Counted from the stretch's first letter, positions 24,583 to 33,300 are shown. The stretch is DNA of 58,255 nucleotides from Pseudomonadota bacterium (GCA_023428245.1 JAEYYX010000077.1:1-58255); one strand, 5' to 3'. Numbers and translations: made by a program. Notes: generated by a model from the letters alone, not told the origin.

Positions 24583-25520
24583 CCGAACCTCCCGCTCGCG
24601 GTCGCCGTCAGGTTGCGGAGGGCGGCCCTCGGGTCTTCATCGGTGCGGATACGAAGCACGACAGCTCTGCGCGCGTTCGCCTCGTCCGTCAGGCGCTGCA
24701 GATGTGCGTACAGTCGCTCGAGGTAGAGAGTTCGCGCCGTGCCGCCATCGCAGGATACCTGCGTGAGCGTCTCGGGGTCCTTCAGGGTGAGTGGACCTTC
24801 GAGCGGGAAGTCGAGCTCGATCGGGGTCAGGATCTGGGCCAGAACCAGAGTGCGCTCTCGGCTTGCGAGCAGGGTGAGCGGCTCGACGAGCTCGTCGACA
24901 TCATCGAGGAAGTCTGAGAACCAAAAGACAGTGGCTCCGCGGGCTAGGCGAGAGCCTGTCTCGAGCAGCAGAGCAGCGGTGTCTTGTCCGTCGCGAGGGT
25001 TCGACTTGGGCCCCTCGAGGACATGGAATATGCGCTCGACCTGCTCCATGCCTTGGCGCGGGGCGAAGAGCGCTGGGCCGAACGTGGAGGACCCATAACA
25101 GGTGAGTCCTACCGGGTCGTTTGCCCTACGCGCGAGCAAGGTGCTGGCGCCCGCGAGCAGGCGTGCTCGATCGAGCTTCGTTTCGCCGGAGCCGTCTTCG
25201 GCGCGGCCAAAGTCCATCGAGCGCGAGGTATCGACGATGAGGTGGAGCGGGCGCTCGGTCTCGATCTGGAACTCTCGGATCAGGTACCGGCCGTGCCGAA
25301 GGAGCGCGCGGCGGTCGAGGTGTCTGAGATCGTCGCCCGGCGTGTACTCGCGGTGGCCGAGGAACTCGAGACCCGCGCCTTTTTTCCGGGAATGGTGCAT
25401 GCCGAGCTGATGCCCGGATGCCAAGCGACGAGCCAGCAGGCGGAGGGGCGCGACGTCGAGACGCCCGAGCTCGGCGCGGAGCGCGTAGTCTTCTGAGCGG
25501 GATTCGCGAGGACGCGCCAT
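24579..25520 (-). CDS. DUF58-domain protein
   Basis: A 313-residue protein with the DUF58 signature GLEFLGHREYTPGDDLRHLDRR (about 49-70), then FQIETERPLHLIVDTSRSMDFG, in which DTSRSM is a VWA-like metal site. DUF58 proteins almost always sit between moxR and bat/VWA genes and are thought to help assemble or activate metal-dependent or envelope enzymes. It overlaps the BatA gene by 4 nt and begins 7 nt after the small membrane-protein gene. Confidence 0.85.
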   Translation of the reverse strand: MARPRESRSEDYALRAELGRLDVAPLRLLARRLASGHQLGMHHSRKKGAGLEFLGHREYTPGDDLRHLDRRALLRHGRYLIREFQIETERPLHLIVDTSRSMDFGRAEDGSGETKLDRARLLAGASTLLARRANDPVGLTCYGSSTFGPALFAPRQGMEQVERIFHVLEGPKSNPRDGQDTAALLLETGSRLARGATVFWFSDFLDDVDELVEPLTLLASRERTLVLAQILTPIELDFPLEGPLTLKDPETLTQVSCDGGTARTLYLERLYAHLQRLTDEANARRAVVLRIRTDEDPRAALRNLTATASGRFG

Positions 25521-25527
25521 GAGCCGA

Positions 25528-25683
25528 TCAGCGGAAGGTAGCAGCGCTCATAACGAGACCGGCGCCGGCCCCGAGCAAGAGGAAAAACACGCCCAAGAGG
25601 ATCAGTCCACGGCTCGGACGGAAGGTTTCCTCTTCCGGCTTTGGGGGATCGACTCGGGGCTCCGGCGCATCTTCAGGCATCAT
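25528..25683 (-). CDS. 51-residue single-pass membrane protein
   Basis: ATG at 25681-25683 overlaps the LysM gene stop (ATGA), and the TGA ends 7 nt before the DUF58 start. The N-terminal half is acidic and Pro-rich (MMPEDAPEPRVDPPKPEEE); the second half is one membrane helix (GLILLGVFFLLLGAGAGLV) with a short tail ending ATFR. The overlapping start, exact fit between neighbours and clear topology support a real gene. Function is unknown; it may be a small adaptor for the kinase or the DUF58/VWA pair. Confidence 0.7.
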   Translation of the reverse strand: MMPEDAPEPRVDPPKPEEETFRPSRGLILLGVFFLLLGAGAGLVMSAATFR

Positions 25684-26606
25684 GGGGTCTTCGGCTCATC
25701 TTTCGCCGGACAGGCATCGAGGATCTTGGGACTTGTCTCGATGGGATCGAAACGATGGTCCGGGGCTAGCTCTCGGAGCGCTTCACAGGTGCTGCGAGCA
25801 GGGCCCACAGCGCCAAAGGCGACCTGCGCTTCGAGCTCGAGCACGAGGAGCTCGACTTGCTTCGGTTTCGGGAGATTTCCGAGGGCCCGGAGCTCGGCAG
25901 CTCGCGTCAGCGCGCGCGTATAACGTCCCGCGCGCACGTCGAGATAGAGCTCTGCGAGTTCCGCTTGTGCCTGAGCCTGAGCCCGGAGCGCTTGCTCGTC
26001 GCGGAGCGACGCTTCTGGCTGACAACCGCGCGCCGCCGCCGATTCACCTTCTGACGTGAGCGAGAGGTCCTTGAGAGGAATCAAGAGCACCTGGCCCGCC
26101 TTCAACTTCCCGTCTTTGAGCTGGTTATAGACGGCGAGCTCGTAAGCCCGCTTCGTGCTGCCCATGAAGCGATAGGCGAGAGTCGCGAGGCTCTCATCGC
26201 CGCTCAAGACCCAGCTCAGGTTGTAGGGGAGCCGAATGACGCGCCCGATCTCCGGCGTGAGCCAAGGTTCTGAGTCGTTTTGTTGAGAAAGGGTTGTGGC
26301 GCGCTCGGGGTGCCCCAGGTGAACCTCGGCGAGGCTCTGCCAGGTATCACCGGGCGCCACTCGGAGATAACTGTGGGCCGGAATCTCGAGGATCATCCCC
26401 GGCGCAAGCGCGCGAGGTCCCCCGCGGTCGAGCGCGTTGACCGTCGAGAGCACCCGCTCGAATTGCGGTGTGCCGTAGTAGCGCTTTGCGAGGGAGGCGA
26501 GCGTCTCACCTTTGCTGAGCGTATGAGGAAACGCGGGCGCCGAAGGGGCGAGCGCGATGGCTCCAAAGAGGACGAGAGCCGCATTCAGAGAAGCGCGGAG
26601 CCTCAT
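25680..26606 (-). CDS. Periplasmic triple-LysM protein
   Basis: A 308-residue protein with a signal peptide (about 1-25) and three LysM-type modules at about 28-76 (HTLSKGETLASLAKRYYG), 79-127 (YLRVAPGDTWQSLAEVHLG) and 131-178 (SWVLSGDESLATLAYRFMG). LysM modules bind the N-acetylglucosamine backbone of peptidoglycan. The remaining 110 residues are Ala/Glu/Leu helices of TPR-like character. Its start overlaps the kinase stop by 4 nt (ATGA). It probably links the kinase pathway to the cell wall. Confidence 0.8.
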   Translation of the reverse strand: MRLRASLNAALVLFGAIALAPSAPAFPHTLSKGETLASLAKRYYGTPQFERVLSTVNALDRGGPRALAPGMILEIPAHSYLRVAPGDTWQSLAEVHLGHPERATTLSQQNDSEPWLTPEIGRVIRLPYNLSWVLSGDESLATLAYRFMGSTKRAYELAVYNQLKDGKLKAGQVLLIPLKDLSLTSEGESAAARGCQPEASLRDEQALRAQAQAQAELAELYLDVRAGRYTRALTRAAELRALGNLPKPKQVELLVLELEAQVAFGAVGPARSTCEALRELAPDHRFDPIETSPKILDACPAKDEPKTP

Positions 26607-28315
26607 GAGAGACCTCCTGGCGAAGGATCGACCTTGCGGCGGGAGTCTTCAAGCACTTTCGTCAGCGCGTGCTCAAGCTCGTCGGCGCTCGCGGGCCGCT
26701 GGTCGGGGTGCTTCTTGAGGCAAGCCATGATGATCTGATCGAGGGCCGGAGGGAGATTCAATTCGGGATGGCGCGACAGCAAGGATTCCGGAGTCGAGAC
26801 TTGGTGGTGCTCAAGGAGTTTTTGCCTGGTCTTGCCGCGGAAGGGTAGTCCACCGGACAGCGCTTCGTACATCAAGACCCCCAGCGCGTAGATATCGCTC
26901 CGCGGCTCAACCTCGCCGCCGCTACATTGTTCAGGGCTCATGTATTCAGGGGTGCCGAGCGTATAGCCTTCTTGCGTCAGGGTTTCGTCTTCGGCGAGCT
27001 TGCTCATTCCGAAATCGAGGACTTTGACGATGCCGCCCTCGCACAAAAACACGTTGGCCGGTTTGAGATCGCGGTGGACGATCCCGAGCTTGTGCGCAGC
27101 GGAAAGTGCACGGCAAACCTGAATGAAGTGCGGCAGGCCTACGTGGTAGGAGATGCGCCGGCCGCGTCGCATCAGCTCATGCAGGCTCATGCCCTGCAAG
27201 AGTTCCATCACCACGTAGAGTGTGCCGTCGGGGAGCTGGTCGAGATCGAACGTGCGGACGACGTTCGGGTGCTCGATGGACATTTGGACGCGGGCTTCGC
27301 GACGGAGCCGGGCCACCTCGCTCGCGTCGACGGCGGCTGCGCCGCGCAGAACCTTAACCGCGACTTGGAACCCGAGGCCCAGGTGCTCTGCTGCGTAAAC
27401 GGTCCCGATCCCACCCGAGCCGACGGGCCGGAGGATCTGGTACTTCCCGCCGAGCACGCTCTGAGTGAGATCGCCTCCCCGGGCGCGGAGGCTCCCGTGC
27501 TGGTCGAGAGAGTGCTCGAGGGCGTCGATGCGGTGGGCCTCGAATGCCCGCAGGGACTGCGTCTTGTGGAACGCAGAGACCGCCTTCTGCACGCCATAGC
27601 CCGCGAGGGCGAGCCCGAAAAAACAAGCGACAGAGGTGACGAGGCTTGCTGGCAGGGCCAGCGCCGCCGAGAGCAGCCCGAAAGGCAGGGGTGCCCAGTT
27701 CGGGAGCGGGAGGTCACCGGGCTGGCGAAATGAGAGCTCATAACTACAGAACGGATCGCCATTCGCGATACAGGATGTCTCTGTGAGACGGGCCGATTCG
27801 AGATCCCAGAGGCGCGGAATCACTCGAAGCTCGGCTTGGCGCAGGAGACAAAAGCAGCGATGCGCTTGATCGGGCTCGGTTCCCGGCGTCGGATAGTAGA
27901 CCATTGTGACCTGGTTCGTCTTCTCCTCAGAGATGGCGAAACGGCCCACGCGCCAGCTATCGACAGCGATTGTAGGAAACGTGCGGTAAGCGTCGAGCGG
28001 GCTCGTGGTGCGTCGGAGCATCGTTACGCTGACGCCCATGCCCTCCGGGAGCCGCGTGAGTGGATGGCGTTCGCTGATCGCATGGTCGCCGACCTCGACA
28101 GCGACGCGCGTGAGGACGCGGCGGGCGAGCGGGAGCGAGACCCAGGTGGAGTCGTGCTCGAGTTCGGAACGAACGAGTCCTTCTCCGAGCAAGAACTCGT
28201 CCGTTGCTGGTCGTCCGTGCTGTTCTTCGAAGGCGAGTACCGCAGAACGCAAGAGGAGCGCGCGAATCTCTTCGCGCCCGCGACGTCCTTCCACGCGGCC
28301 GACCAGCGCGTCCAT
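26603..28315 (-). CDS. Ser/Thr protein kinase with N-terminal small-molecule sensor domain
   Basis: 570 residues from the ATG at 28313-28315 (GGAGAGG ribosome-binding site). Residues 1-200 form a soluble domain ending in TETSCIANGDPFCSYELSF, a pattern seen in V4R/heme-NO-binding-like domains, so ligand sensing is inferred. A hydrophobic hairpin at about 207-243 could place both halves in the cytoplasm. The kinase domain (about 292-560) has GSGGIGTVY, catalytic Lys321, GIVHRDLKPANVFL and DFGMS, all complete. Targets may be products of the same operon. Confidence 0.85.
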   Translation of the reverse strand: MDALVGRVEGRRGREEIRALLLRSAVLAFEEQHGRPATDEFLLGEGLVRSELEHDSTWVSLPLARRVLTRVAVEVGDHAISERHPLTRLPEGMGVSVTMLRRTTSPLDAYRTFPTIAVDSWRVGRFAISEEKTNQVTMVYYPTPGTEPDQAHRCFCLLRQAELRVIPRLWDLESARLTETSCIANGDPFCSYELSFRQPGDLPLPNWAPLPFGLLSAALALPASLVTSVACFFGLALAGYGVQKAVSAFHKTQSLRAFEAHRIDALEHSLDQHGSLRARGGDLTQSVLGGKYQILRPVGSGGIGTVYAAEHLGLGFQVAVKVLRGAAAVDASEVARLRREARVQMSIEHPNVVRTFDLDQLPDGTLYVVMELLQGMSLHELMRRGRRISYHVGLPHFIQVCRALSAAHKLGIVHRDLKPANVFLCEGGIVKVLDFGMSKLAEDETLTQEGYTLGTPEYMSPEQCSGGEVEPRSDIYALGVLMYEALSGGLPFRGKTRQKLLEHHQVSTPESLLSRHPELNLPPALDQIIMACLKKHPDQRPASADELEHALTKVLEDSRRKVDPSPGGLS

Positions 28316-28317
28316 CG

Positions 28318-29814
28318 TCAAACCTCTCCTTGCGCTGGGGGGAGGGCCTTTCGAGTGCGGAGCAAACCCGCAGCCAGCAGCGCGAAGATCGGCGTGAGCA
28401 CGAAATGGTAGCGATCTTCACCGAAGAAGACGGCAAAGCTGAGGGTCGTCAGCGCGACCAAGACCCAAAGCGCTCGCTCTACCTGCGAGAGGGGACCTCT
28501 TCCTGGTAGAGGAACGAGAGCCGAGGCGAGCATCCAGAGCACCAATAAGTAGAAAGGATGTGAATTGCTCCGGAAGCAATAGACCGCGAGCAGGAGGGAG
28601 AAAGAGCCCGCTAGGGCACTTGCTAGCCTCGCGGAGCTTGGGCCTCGGAGCCGAAGGGGCACGAAGCTGAGCGCTGCGGCGGCCAAGAGGAGTCGATGAA
28701 CGTCGGTCAAAATCTCGCGTCCGCGAGCCCTTTGCTCTTCGGACCAGAGCTCCGGGCGCGCCTCGTGCAGGTACTCGATGGGGAACGACTCATGGTCGTA
28801 GGTCTGGGCGAGCTTCTTCGGGATGACCCGGACGAAACGGGCCTTGTCGGCGATGATTGTCGCGACGGCGACCTCGGACCAACAGCGATCTTGTTGGACC
28901 TGACCGGTGACGACGGGGCAGCCGTCGGACGCTTTGAGCGCTTCGAAGCGCCCGCTCTCGGTGATTGCCCCGATCGCCAAATTCCAGCCGCCATTCGTCG
29001 ACACCAGGGCGCAGCCATCCATCACCCGACAGTTTCGGACCGTCCAAGGCAAAATGAAGAGCAGGCTTGCGGCGGTCGTGAGCGCCACGCTCAAAAAACG
29101 GTTCTGACCACGGGGCACACCCAAGAAAAGGAGCGCCGGGACGAGCGAGAGAGAGAGGGGGCGCACCAAGGTGGCGAAAGCGATGAGCGCGCCTGTCACG
29201 AGTGCGCGCAAGAGGTTGGGCCTGAGCTCGACGTACGCGAAGAGCGCTGCGATCGCGAGCAATGCGGCGAGAGGTTCGGTCATGACCAGACCGGCGTAGG
29301 CGACGAGGCCGGGATGGAGAGCGACGATCAGCCCGCCGATGCGGGCACGCCCGGGACTCAGGAAATGCCGCGCGAGTTGATGGGTGAAGAAGGCGAGCAG
29401 CGCACCTGTGAGCGCGCCGACGAGGGGCCCCACCCGGATTTCGGTTCCGAACAAGGTAAAGCTCGTACCGAAGATCTTATAGAAGAGTGCGAGCCACGCG
29501 CTGTAGCCGACGGGATAGTGGGACCAGGGTTTGGTCACCTTCTGCCCGTCTCGCAGGATCTCTTCGGAGTAGCCGAAGCCTTCCGCGATGCGCTCGGCGC
29601 CGAGGTTGTAGTAGTGGCCGTCCCAGACGGGTTCGCCGGTGAAGGCGATGGCGACGAACAAGCGAGGGAGTAGCGCGATCAGAAAAAGCGCGATGCCGAA
29701 CTCGAGATCGCGATCTTTGAGGCGAACGGGCAGCAGCGCGAACCATCTCCCCGCTCGGCGCCCGCTCGAGCGAGCGGGCCCTGTGGGCGCTTCCGACGTC
29801 GTGAGAGCTTCCAT
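28318..29814 (-). CDS. GT39-like membrane glycosyltransferase
   Basis: A 498-residue protein with about ten membrane helices. The first loop after helix 1 contains EPVWDGHYYNLGAERIAEG, where Asp65 is in the position of the catalytic acidic residue of dolichyl/polyprenyl-phosphate mannosyltransferase-like enzymes (GT39), followed by SHYPVGYSAWLALFYKIFG. The C-terminal part has no large soluble domain. It lies between the MinD-like gene (6-nt gap) and the kinase gene (stop 2 nt before the kinase ATG). Sugar donor and acceptor are unknown. Confidence 0.7.
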   Translation of the reverse strand: MEALTTSEAPTGPARSSGRRAGRWFALLPVRLKDRDLEFGIALFLIALLPRLFVAIAFTGEPVWDGHYYNLGAERIAEGFGYSEEILRDGQKVTKPWSHYPVGYSAWLALFYKIFGTSFTLFGTEIRVGPLVGALTGALLAFFTHQLARHFLSPGRARIGGLIVALHPGLVAYAGLVMTEPLAALLAIAALFAYVELRPNLLRALVTGALIAFATLVRPLSLSLVPALLFLGVPRGQNRFLSVALTTAASLLFILPWTVRNCRVMDGCALVSTNGGWNLAIGAITESGRFEALKASDGCPVVTGQVQQDRCWSEVAVATIIADKARFVRVIPKKLAQTYDHESFPIEYLHEARPELWSEEQRARGREILTDVHRLLLAAAALSFVPLRLRGPSSARLASALAGSFSLLLAVYCFRSNSHPFYLLVLWMLASALVPLPGRGPLSQVERALWVLVALTTLSFAVFFGEDRYHFVLTPIFALLAAGLLRTRKALPPAQGEV

Positions 29815-29820
29815 CCCTTC

Positions 29821-31464
29821 TCAGGGCCGCTCGACGGCAGCGGCCTTCTTTCGAGCGCGGAACCTGCGGAGGTAGGAGCGGGTGGCCTGGGTTTTGTCCA
29901 GGCCGAGCAAGCCGGCCATCTGAGTGACGAAGCCCCGCGTGTACACTTCAGCGGGTAGGGAACCGAAGTCTTCGTTCTCGATGGCGGCGAGGTGCGAAAG
30001 AGAGATCTTGGTTTTTTGGGCGATGTCTTCGAGCTCGATGCCTTGGGATTCTCGAACCCGGCGGAAGAGCTCGCCGGTGAACTCGGTCTCGGCGTGGAGT
30101 TCGTGAGCGAGTTCGGCGCGGAGGGCCGCTTGTTCGAGGCGACGAGCTTCGCTCTGGGCAGGACTCGGTTCGGCCTCGCGCGCCTCTTTCTCCGGAAAAT
30201 AGGAGAGGTCGTAGGCCCTTCGGCGCACCGCATCGAGCAGCGTCTTTTGGGCCTCTTCGAGGCGGAGCCGCTCGAACTCGGTCTCGGCTTCGCTGAGCAG
30301 CGATGCGAGCGGCAAGCTGCCGCTCTGAAAGAGCTCACGTTGCCTCTTGTAGGCGCGCCGGAGCTCCTCGTCGCTCGCGCTCGGGTGTGTCCAGAGCACG
30401 TCGTAGAGACTCGGCAGATCGTCTTTGAACGGTGCCGCCGGACGTGGCCCTCGAGCAGCGCGGGAGGTGAGTACCGCCACCATACGCCGCGCGATGCGCT
30501 CGAGGTTTCGGCCGCTCTTGGACGAGGGGTTATCGAGCAAGAGCGGCCTCCGGCGCACGACGGACAGCGAGATCGCGTCATCCTGTTCTACGTGCCCGAG
30601 GTCTTCGGCGTAGATGCCGAGGTAACGTCCAGCCATGTCCGCCATGGAACGAGAGAGCTCCACGTCTTGTCTCATCTTCGTCGTGCTCGCCACGAAATAG
30701 GCCGAAATCGAAGCGAGCTCGCTCGCGGCCATGTCGGCGATGCTGCGATCGTAGCGCGCGAGCTCTCGGAGTACGGCCAAGGGCGAAGGCAGAGGAGGCA
30801 GCTCCTTTTGGGCGCGCTCGACGATGCGCGCGCGGTGCCGATCCTTCATGTAGAGCCGGCGCAGCTTTCGCTGGAAGAGACCGCGCAAGAAGCGATAGGT
30901 CCCTTCGACAGCGGGAGGATCGGGCGTTGTGACGCAGATGCCGAGATCGGCACCGGCGAACACATCGAGCGCCGCGGGGGAGGTACCGGCACCGAGGTCG
31001 ATCAGGATGTAGTCCGCGTCGAGATTCTGGAGCTGGCGCGTCCAGCGGGGCTTGCGCCCAGGGCGGAGCGGCGTCGTGCTCGAGCGCGAGTACCTTTGTG
31101 GAATGAACGTGAGGCCTTGGATGTGGGTGCCGAGGGGGATCAGCTCTTCCTCATCGAAGGCGTCCGGGTCCCCCAGGTCGGTCGGGACCTCGACGTCGAG
31201 CATCGAGTGGAGTGCGGGGCAGGTCGGATCTGCGTCGAGGAGGACGACCTTACGGCCGAGCTGGGCGAGGTAGACGCCGAGGTTGACCGTCAGGACGCTG
31301 TGCCCGGCACCGCCCCGGCCACCGCCGATGGCCACGAGCTTCTTTACGCCGGCGGGCAGTGCGCTCGGAATCGCCGAAGCTCCAAAATCGGTGGGCGGGC
31401 GCTCGCTCGGGTCCCAGCGGGGTGAACCCGGGCGGCCCGGCAAGGCGGGGGGCCAAGAAGGCAT
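29821..31464 (-). CDS. MinD/FlhG-like protein with degenerate P-loop, J-like region and RodZ-type HTH
   Basis: 547 residues from the ATG at 31462-31464. Residues 40-290 are a MinD/ParA fold, but the P-loop reads GGGRGGAGHS (47-56): the signature Lys is Arg50 and the essential P-loop Lys is His55, so ATP hydrolysis is unlikely. The later DYILIDLGAG segment is kept. Residues about 352-420 resemble a DnaJ J-domain (SLYDVLWTHPSASDEELRRAYK ... RRRAYD with the middle omitted) but the HPD tripeptide is absent. Residues about 463-535 match the HTH of RodZ (ELFRRVRESQGIELEDIAQK and YTRGFV). It is the first gene of the long operon and a probable spatial or scaffold protein. Confidence 0.75.
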   Translation of the reverse strand: MPSWPPALPGRPGSPRWDPSERPPTDFGASAIPSALPAGVKKLVAIGGGRGGAGHSVLTVNLGVYLAQLGRKVVLLDADPTCPALHSMLDVEVPTDLGDPDAFDEEELIPLGTHIQGLTFIPQRYSRSSTTPLRPGRKPRWTRQLQNLDADYILIDLGAGTSPAALDVFAGADLGICVTTPDPPAVEGTYRFLRGLFQRKLRRLYMKDRHRARIVERAQKELPPLPSPLAVLRELARYDRSIADMAASELASISAYFVASTTKMRQDVELSRSMADMAGRYLGIYAEDLGHVEQDDAISLSVVRRRPLLLDNPSSKSGRNLERIARRMVAVLTSRAARGPRPAAPFKDDLPSLYDVLWTHPSASDEELRRAYKRQRELFQSGSLPLASLLSEAETEFERLRLEEAQKTLLDAVRRRAYDLSYFPEKEAREAEPSPAQSEARRLEQAALRAELAHELHAETEFTGELFRRVRESQGIELEDIAQKTKISLSHLAAIENEDFGSLPAEVYTRGFVTQMAGLLGLDKTQATRSYLRRFRARKKAAAVERP

Positions 31465-31528
31465 GGCGGGCGATTTACCACAGGGTCTGGGTTTCGCGAC
31501 TGTCCCCCCCGATCTAGGCTCCGCGCCG

Positions 31529-32497
31529 ATGTTGACCCCGCGTCTCGGCCTCGCCCTCATCGGCTGCATGCTCCTCAATTTGAACTTGACGACGTGTCGG
31601 TCCCCAGGCGACTCAGAATCGAGCCCTCCGGCCGCTACGGAGCGCCCCCGCCAAGCCGTCGAGCTGCCCGGAGTCGACACGAAAGACCTGACCCCACGGG
31701 AAAAGGCCGAGTGGTCGGCGCACGTTTCCGAGCTGCTTTCCCCGTGCGAATCGGTTCCCGTGAGCGTGGCTGAGTGCGTGCAGAAGGACCGCCCCTGCTC
31801 AGCCTGTCTCCCCGCGGCTGAATTCCTCCTGACCAAGGTCAAGCACGGCATGAGTCGTGGTCAGGTCGCTCAGGCTTACGAGAATCGCTTCAGCGCGAAA
31901 AAAGCGAAGGAAATCGACCTGAGCGGTTCGCCGAGCCGTGGGCCGACCGATGCGCGGCTCATCATCGTCGAGTGGGCCGATTTCGAATGCCCGGCTTGCC
32001 GCGCCGTGAGCCCCGCGCTCGACGAAGTCGTCGAGAAGAATCCTGACGTTCGCTTCGTATTCAAGAATTTCCCTCTGCCGATCCACCAGAACGCCGAGAT
32101 CGCAGCGCGCGCCGCGGCAGCCGCCGACCTCCAAGGGAAGTTCTGGGAGATGCACCATGAGCTCTTCGCGAGCGACATTCCTCCGACCAAAGAGCGCATC
32201 TTGGAGCTGGCGCGAAAGATTGGTCTCGATGTCGTTCGCTTCGAAAAGGACCTCCGGAGCGAGGCGATCGCTGATGCTGTTCGTAGGGACCGCAAGCAGG
32301 GTGAACAGCTCGATCTGAAGGGCACGCCTTCGATCTTCATCAACGGTCGCGCCTTTGAGTTCTCGATGGACCTGAAGCGTGAACTTGTCGAATGGCTCGA
32401 GCTTGAGCGCAAGCTGAACGAAGACAAGACCGCGAAGAAGCCCGCAGCCGCGCCAGCGCCTGCGGCTCCTGAGACCGGAAAGAGCCCGGCGCCGTGA
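31529..32497 (+). CDS. DsbA-like thioredoxin-fold lipoprotein
   Basis: 322 residues from the ATG at 31529; the signal peptide ends in LTTC (Cys23), a likely lipobox. A Cys-rich segment at about 73-93 (four Cys) precedes the DsbA-type thioredoxin domain, which has the active site C154-P-A-C157 in EWADFECPACRAVSP and the cis-Pro in LKGTPSIFING. The C-terminus is a Lys/Ala/Pro tail. It should form or shuffle disulfides in the periplasm. It is divergent from the long minus-strand operon, and its stop is 16 nt before the exonuclease gene. Confidence 0.85.
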   Translation: MLTPRLGLALIGCMLLNLNLTTCRSPGDSESSPPAATERPRQAVELPGVDTKDLTPREKAEWSAHVSELLSPCESVPVSVAECVQKDRPCSACLPAAEFLLTKVKHGMSRGQVAQAYENRFSAKKAKEIDLSGSPSRGPTDARLIIVEWADFECPACRAVSPALDEVVEKNPDVRFVFKNFPLPIHQNAEIAARAAAAADLQGKFWEMHHELFASDIPPTKERILELARKIGLDVVRFEKDLRSEAIADAVRRDRKQGEQLDLKGTPSIFINGRAFEFSMDLKRELVEWLELERKLNEDKTAKKPAAAPAPAAPETGKSPAP

Positions 32498-32513
32498 GCT
32501 TGGGAGACCGAGC

Positions 32514-33257
32514 ATGAAGGGTGGCATGGAAGGAGGCGGGTGCTTTCGCACTGGCCTCCACTATCCGGGCATCGCGCACCTGCTCCGCGTCCAAGTCGCT
32601 GGCTTGGCTGAGGAGTGGACGCCGGAATTTGCGATCCTCGAGGGTCGCTGGGCGGTGATCGATACCGAAACGACGGGTCGCGATGCAGACAATGATCGCA
32701 TCGTCGAAGTCGGCGTTTCTTTTTTCGAGGGCGGACAGTGGGTTGGGGAATATGGCTCCCTGATCAATCCTGAGCGTCCCATCCCGGAGGAGGTCATCGC
32801 TGTCCACGGCATCACAGACGAGGACGTCAAGGACAAGCCGACCTTCCGCGAAGTGTTCGCCGAGCTCTCCAAGGCGCTCGAGGGGGCGATGCCGGTTGCT
32901 TACAACGCCGAGTTCGACAAGGCGTTCCTCCTCGCAGAAGTGTCCCGAGTCGCCCCCGAAGGCGCAGGTCTATTGGCTCCCGCGCTTCGCGCGAGTGTGA
33001 CCTGGATCGATCCTTTGACCTGGGCCCGAGAGCTCCAGAAGACCGAGAAGAGCCGTGCTCTGTCGGATGTTTGTGAGAGGCTCGGGATCCCGCTCGATAA
33101 CGCTCACCGCGCGACCCATGACGCGAAGGCGGCTGGACAGGTCCTCAGCGTCTTCATGCGCGATCCGAGGGTTCCTTCAGCATACGGCGCGTTCATCCGC
33201 GAGCAGGGGCGTCTCGAGAAGATGGCAGCGTTCGAGCGCGCTCGCTGGCGCAATTGA
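32514..33257 (+). CDS. DnaQ-like 3'-5' exonuclease
   Basis: A 247-residue protein with all DEDDh exonuclease motifs: D50-T-E52 in AVIDTETTG, the second motif around NAEFDKAF, and the H-x5-D motif in HRATHDA. The HGITDEDVKDKPTF segment is typical of the DNA polymerase III epsilon family. The first 45 residues (MKGGMEGGGCFRTGL) are unusual and could indicate a later start. It may proofread, or act as a stand-alone nuclease in repair. Confidence 0.85.
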   Translation: MKGGMEGGGCFRTGLHYPGIAHLLRVQVAGLAEEWTPEFAILEGRWAVIDTETTGRDADNDRIVEVGVSFFEGGQWVGEYGSLINPERPIPEEVIAVHGITDEDVKDKPTFREVFAELSKALEGAMPVAYNAEFDKAFLLAEVSRVAPEGAGLLAPALRASVTWIDPLTWARELQKTEKSRALSDVCERLGIPLDNAHRATHDAKAAGQVLSVFMRDPRVPSAYGAFIREQGRLEKMAAFERARWRN

Positions 33258-33300
33258 GTCAGAGTCGTCCCGAGCTTTTCTGGGGCGAGGAAAGAATGGG

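Noticed and set aside
29992..31425. 477-codon open frame on the plus strand
   Set aside because: Antisense to the MinD-like gene, whose frame has recognisable domains.
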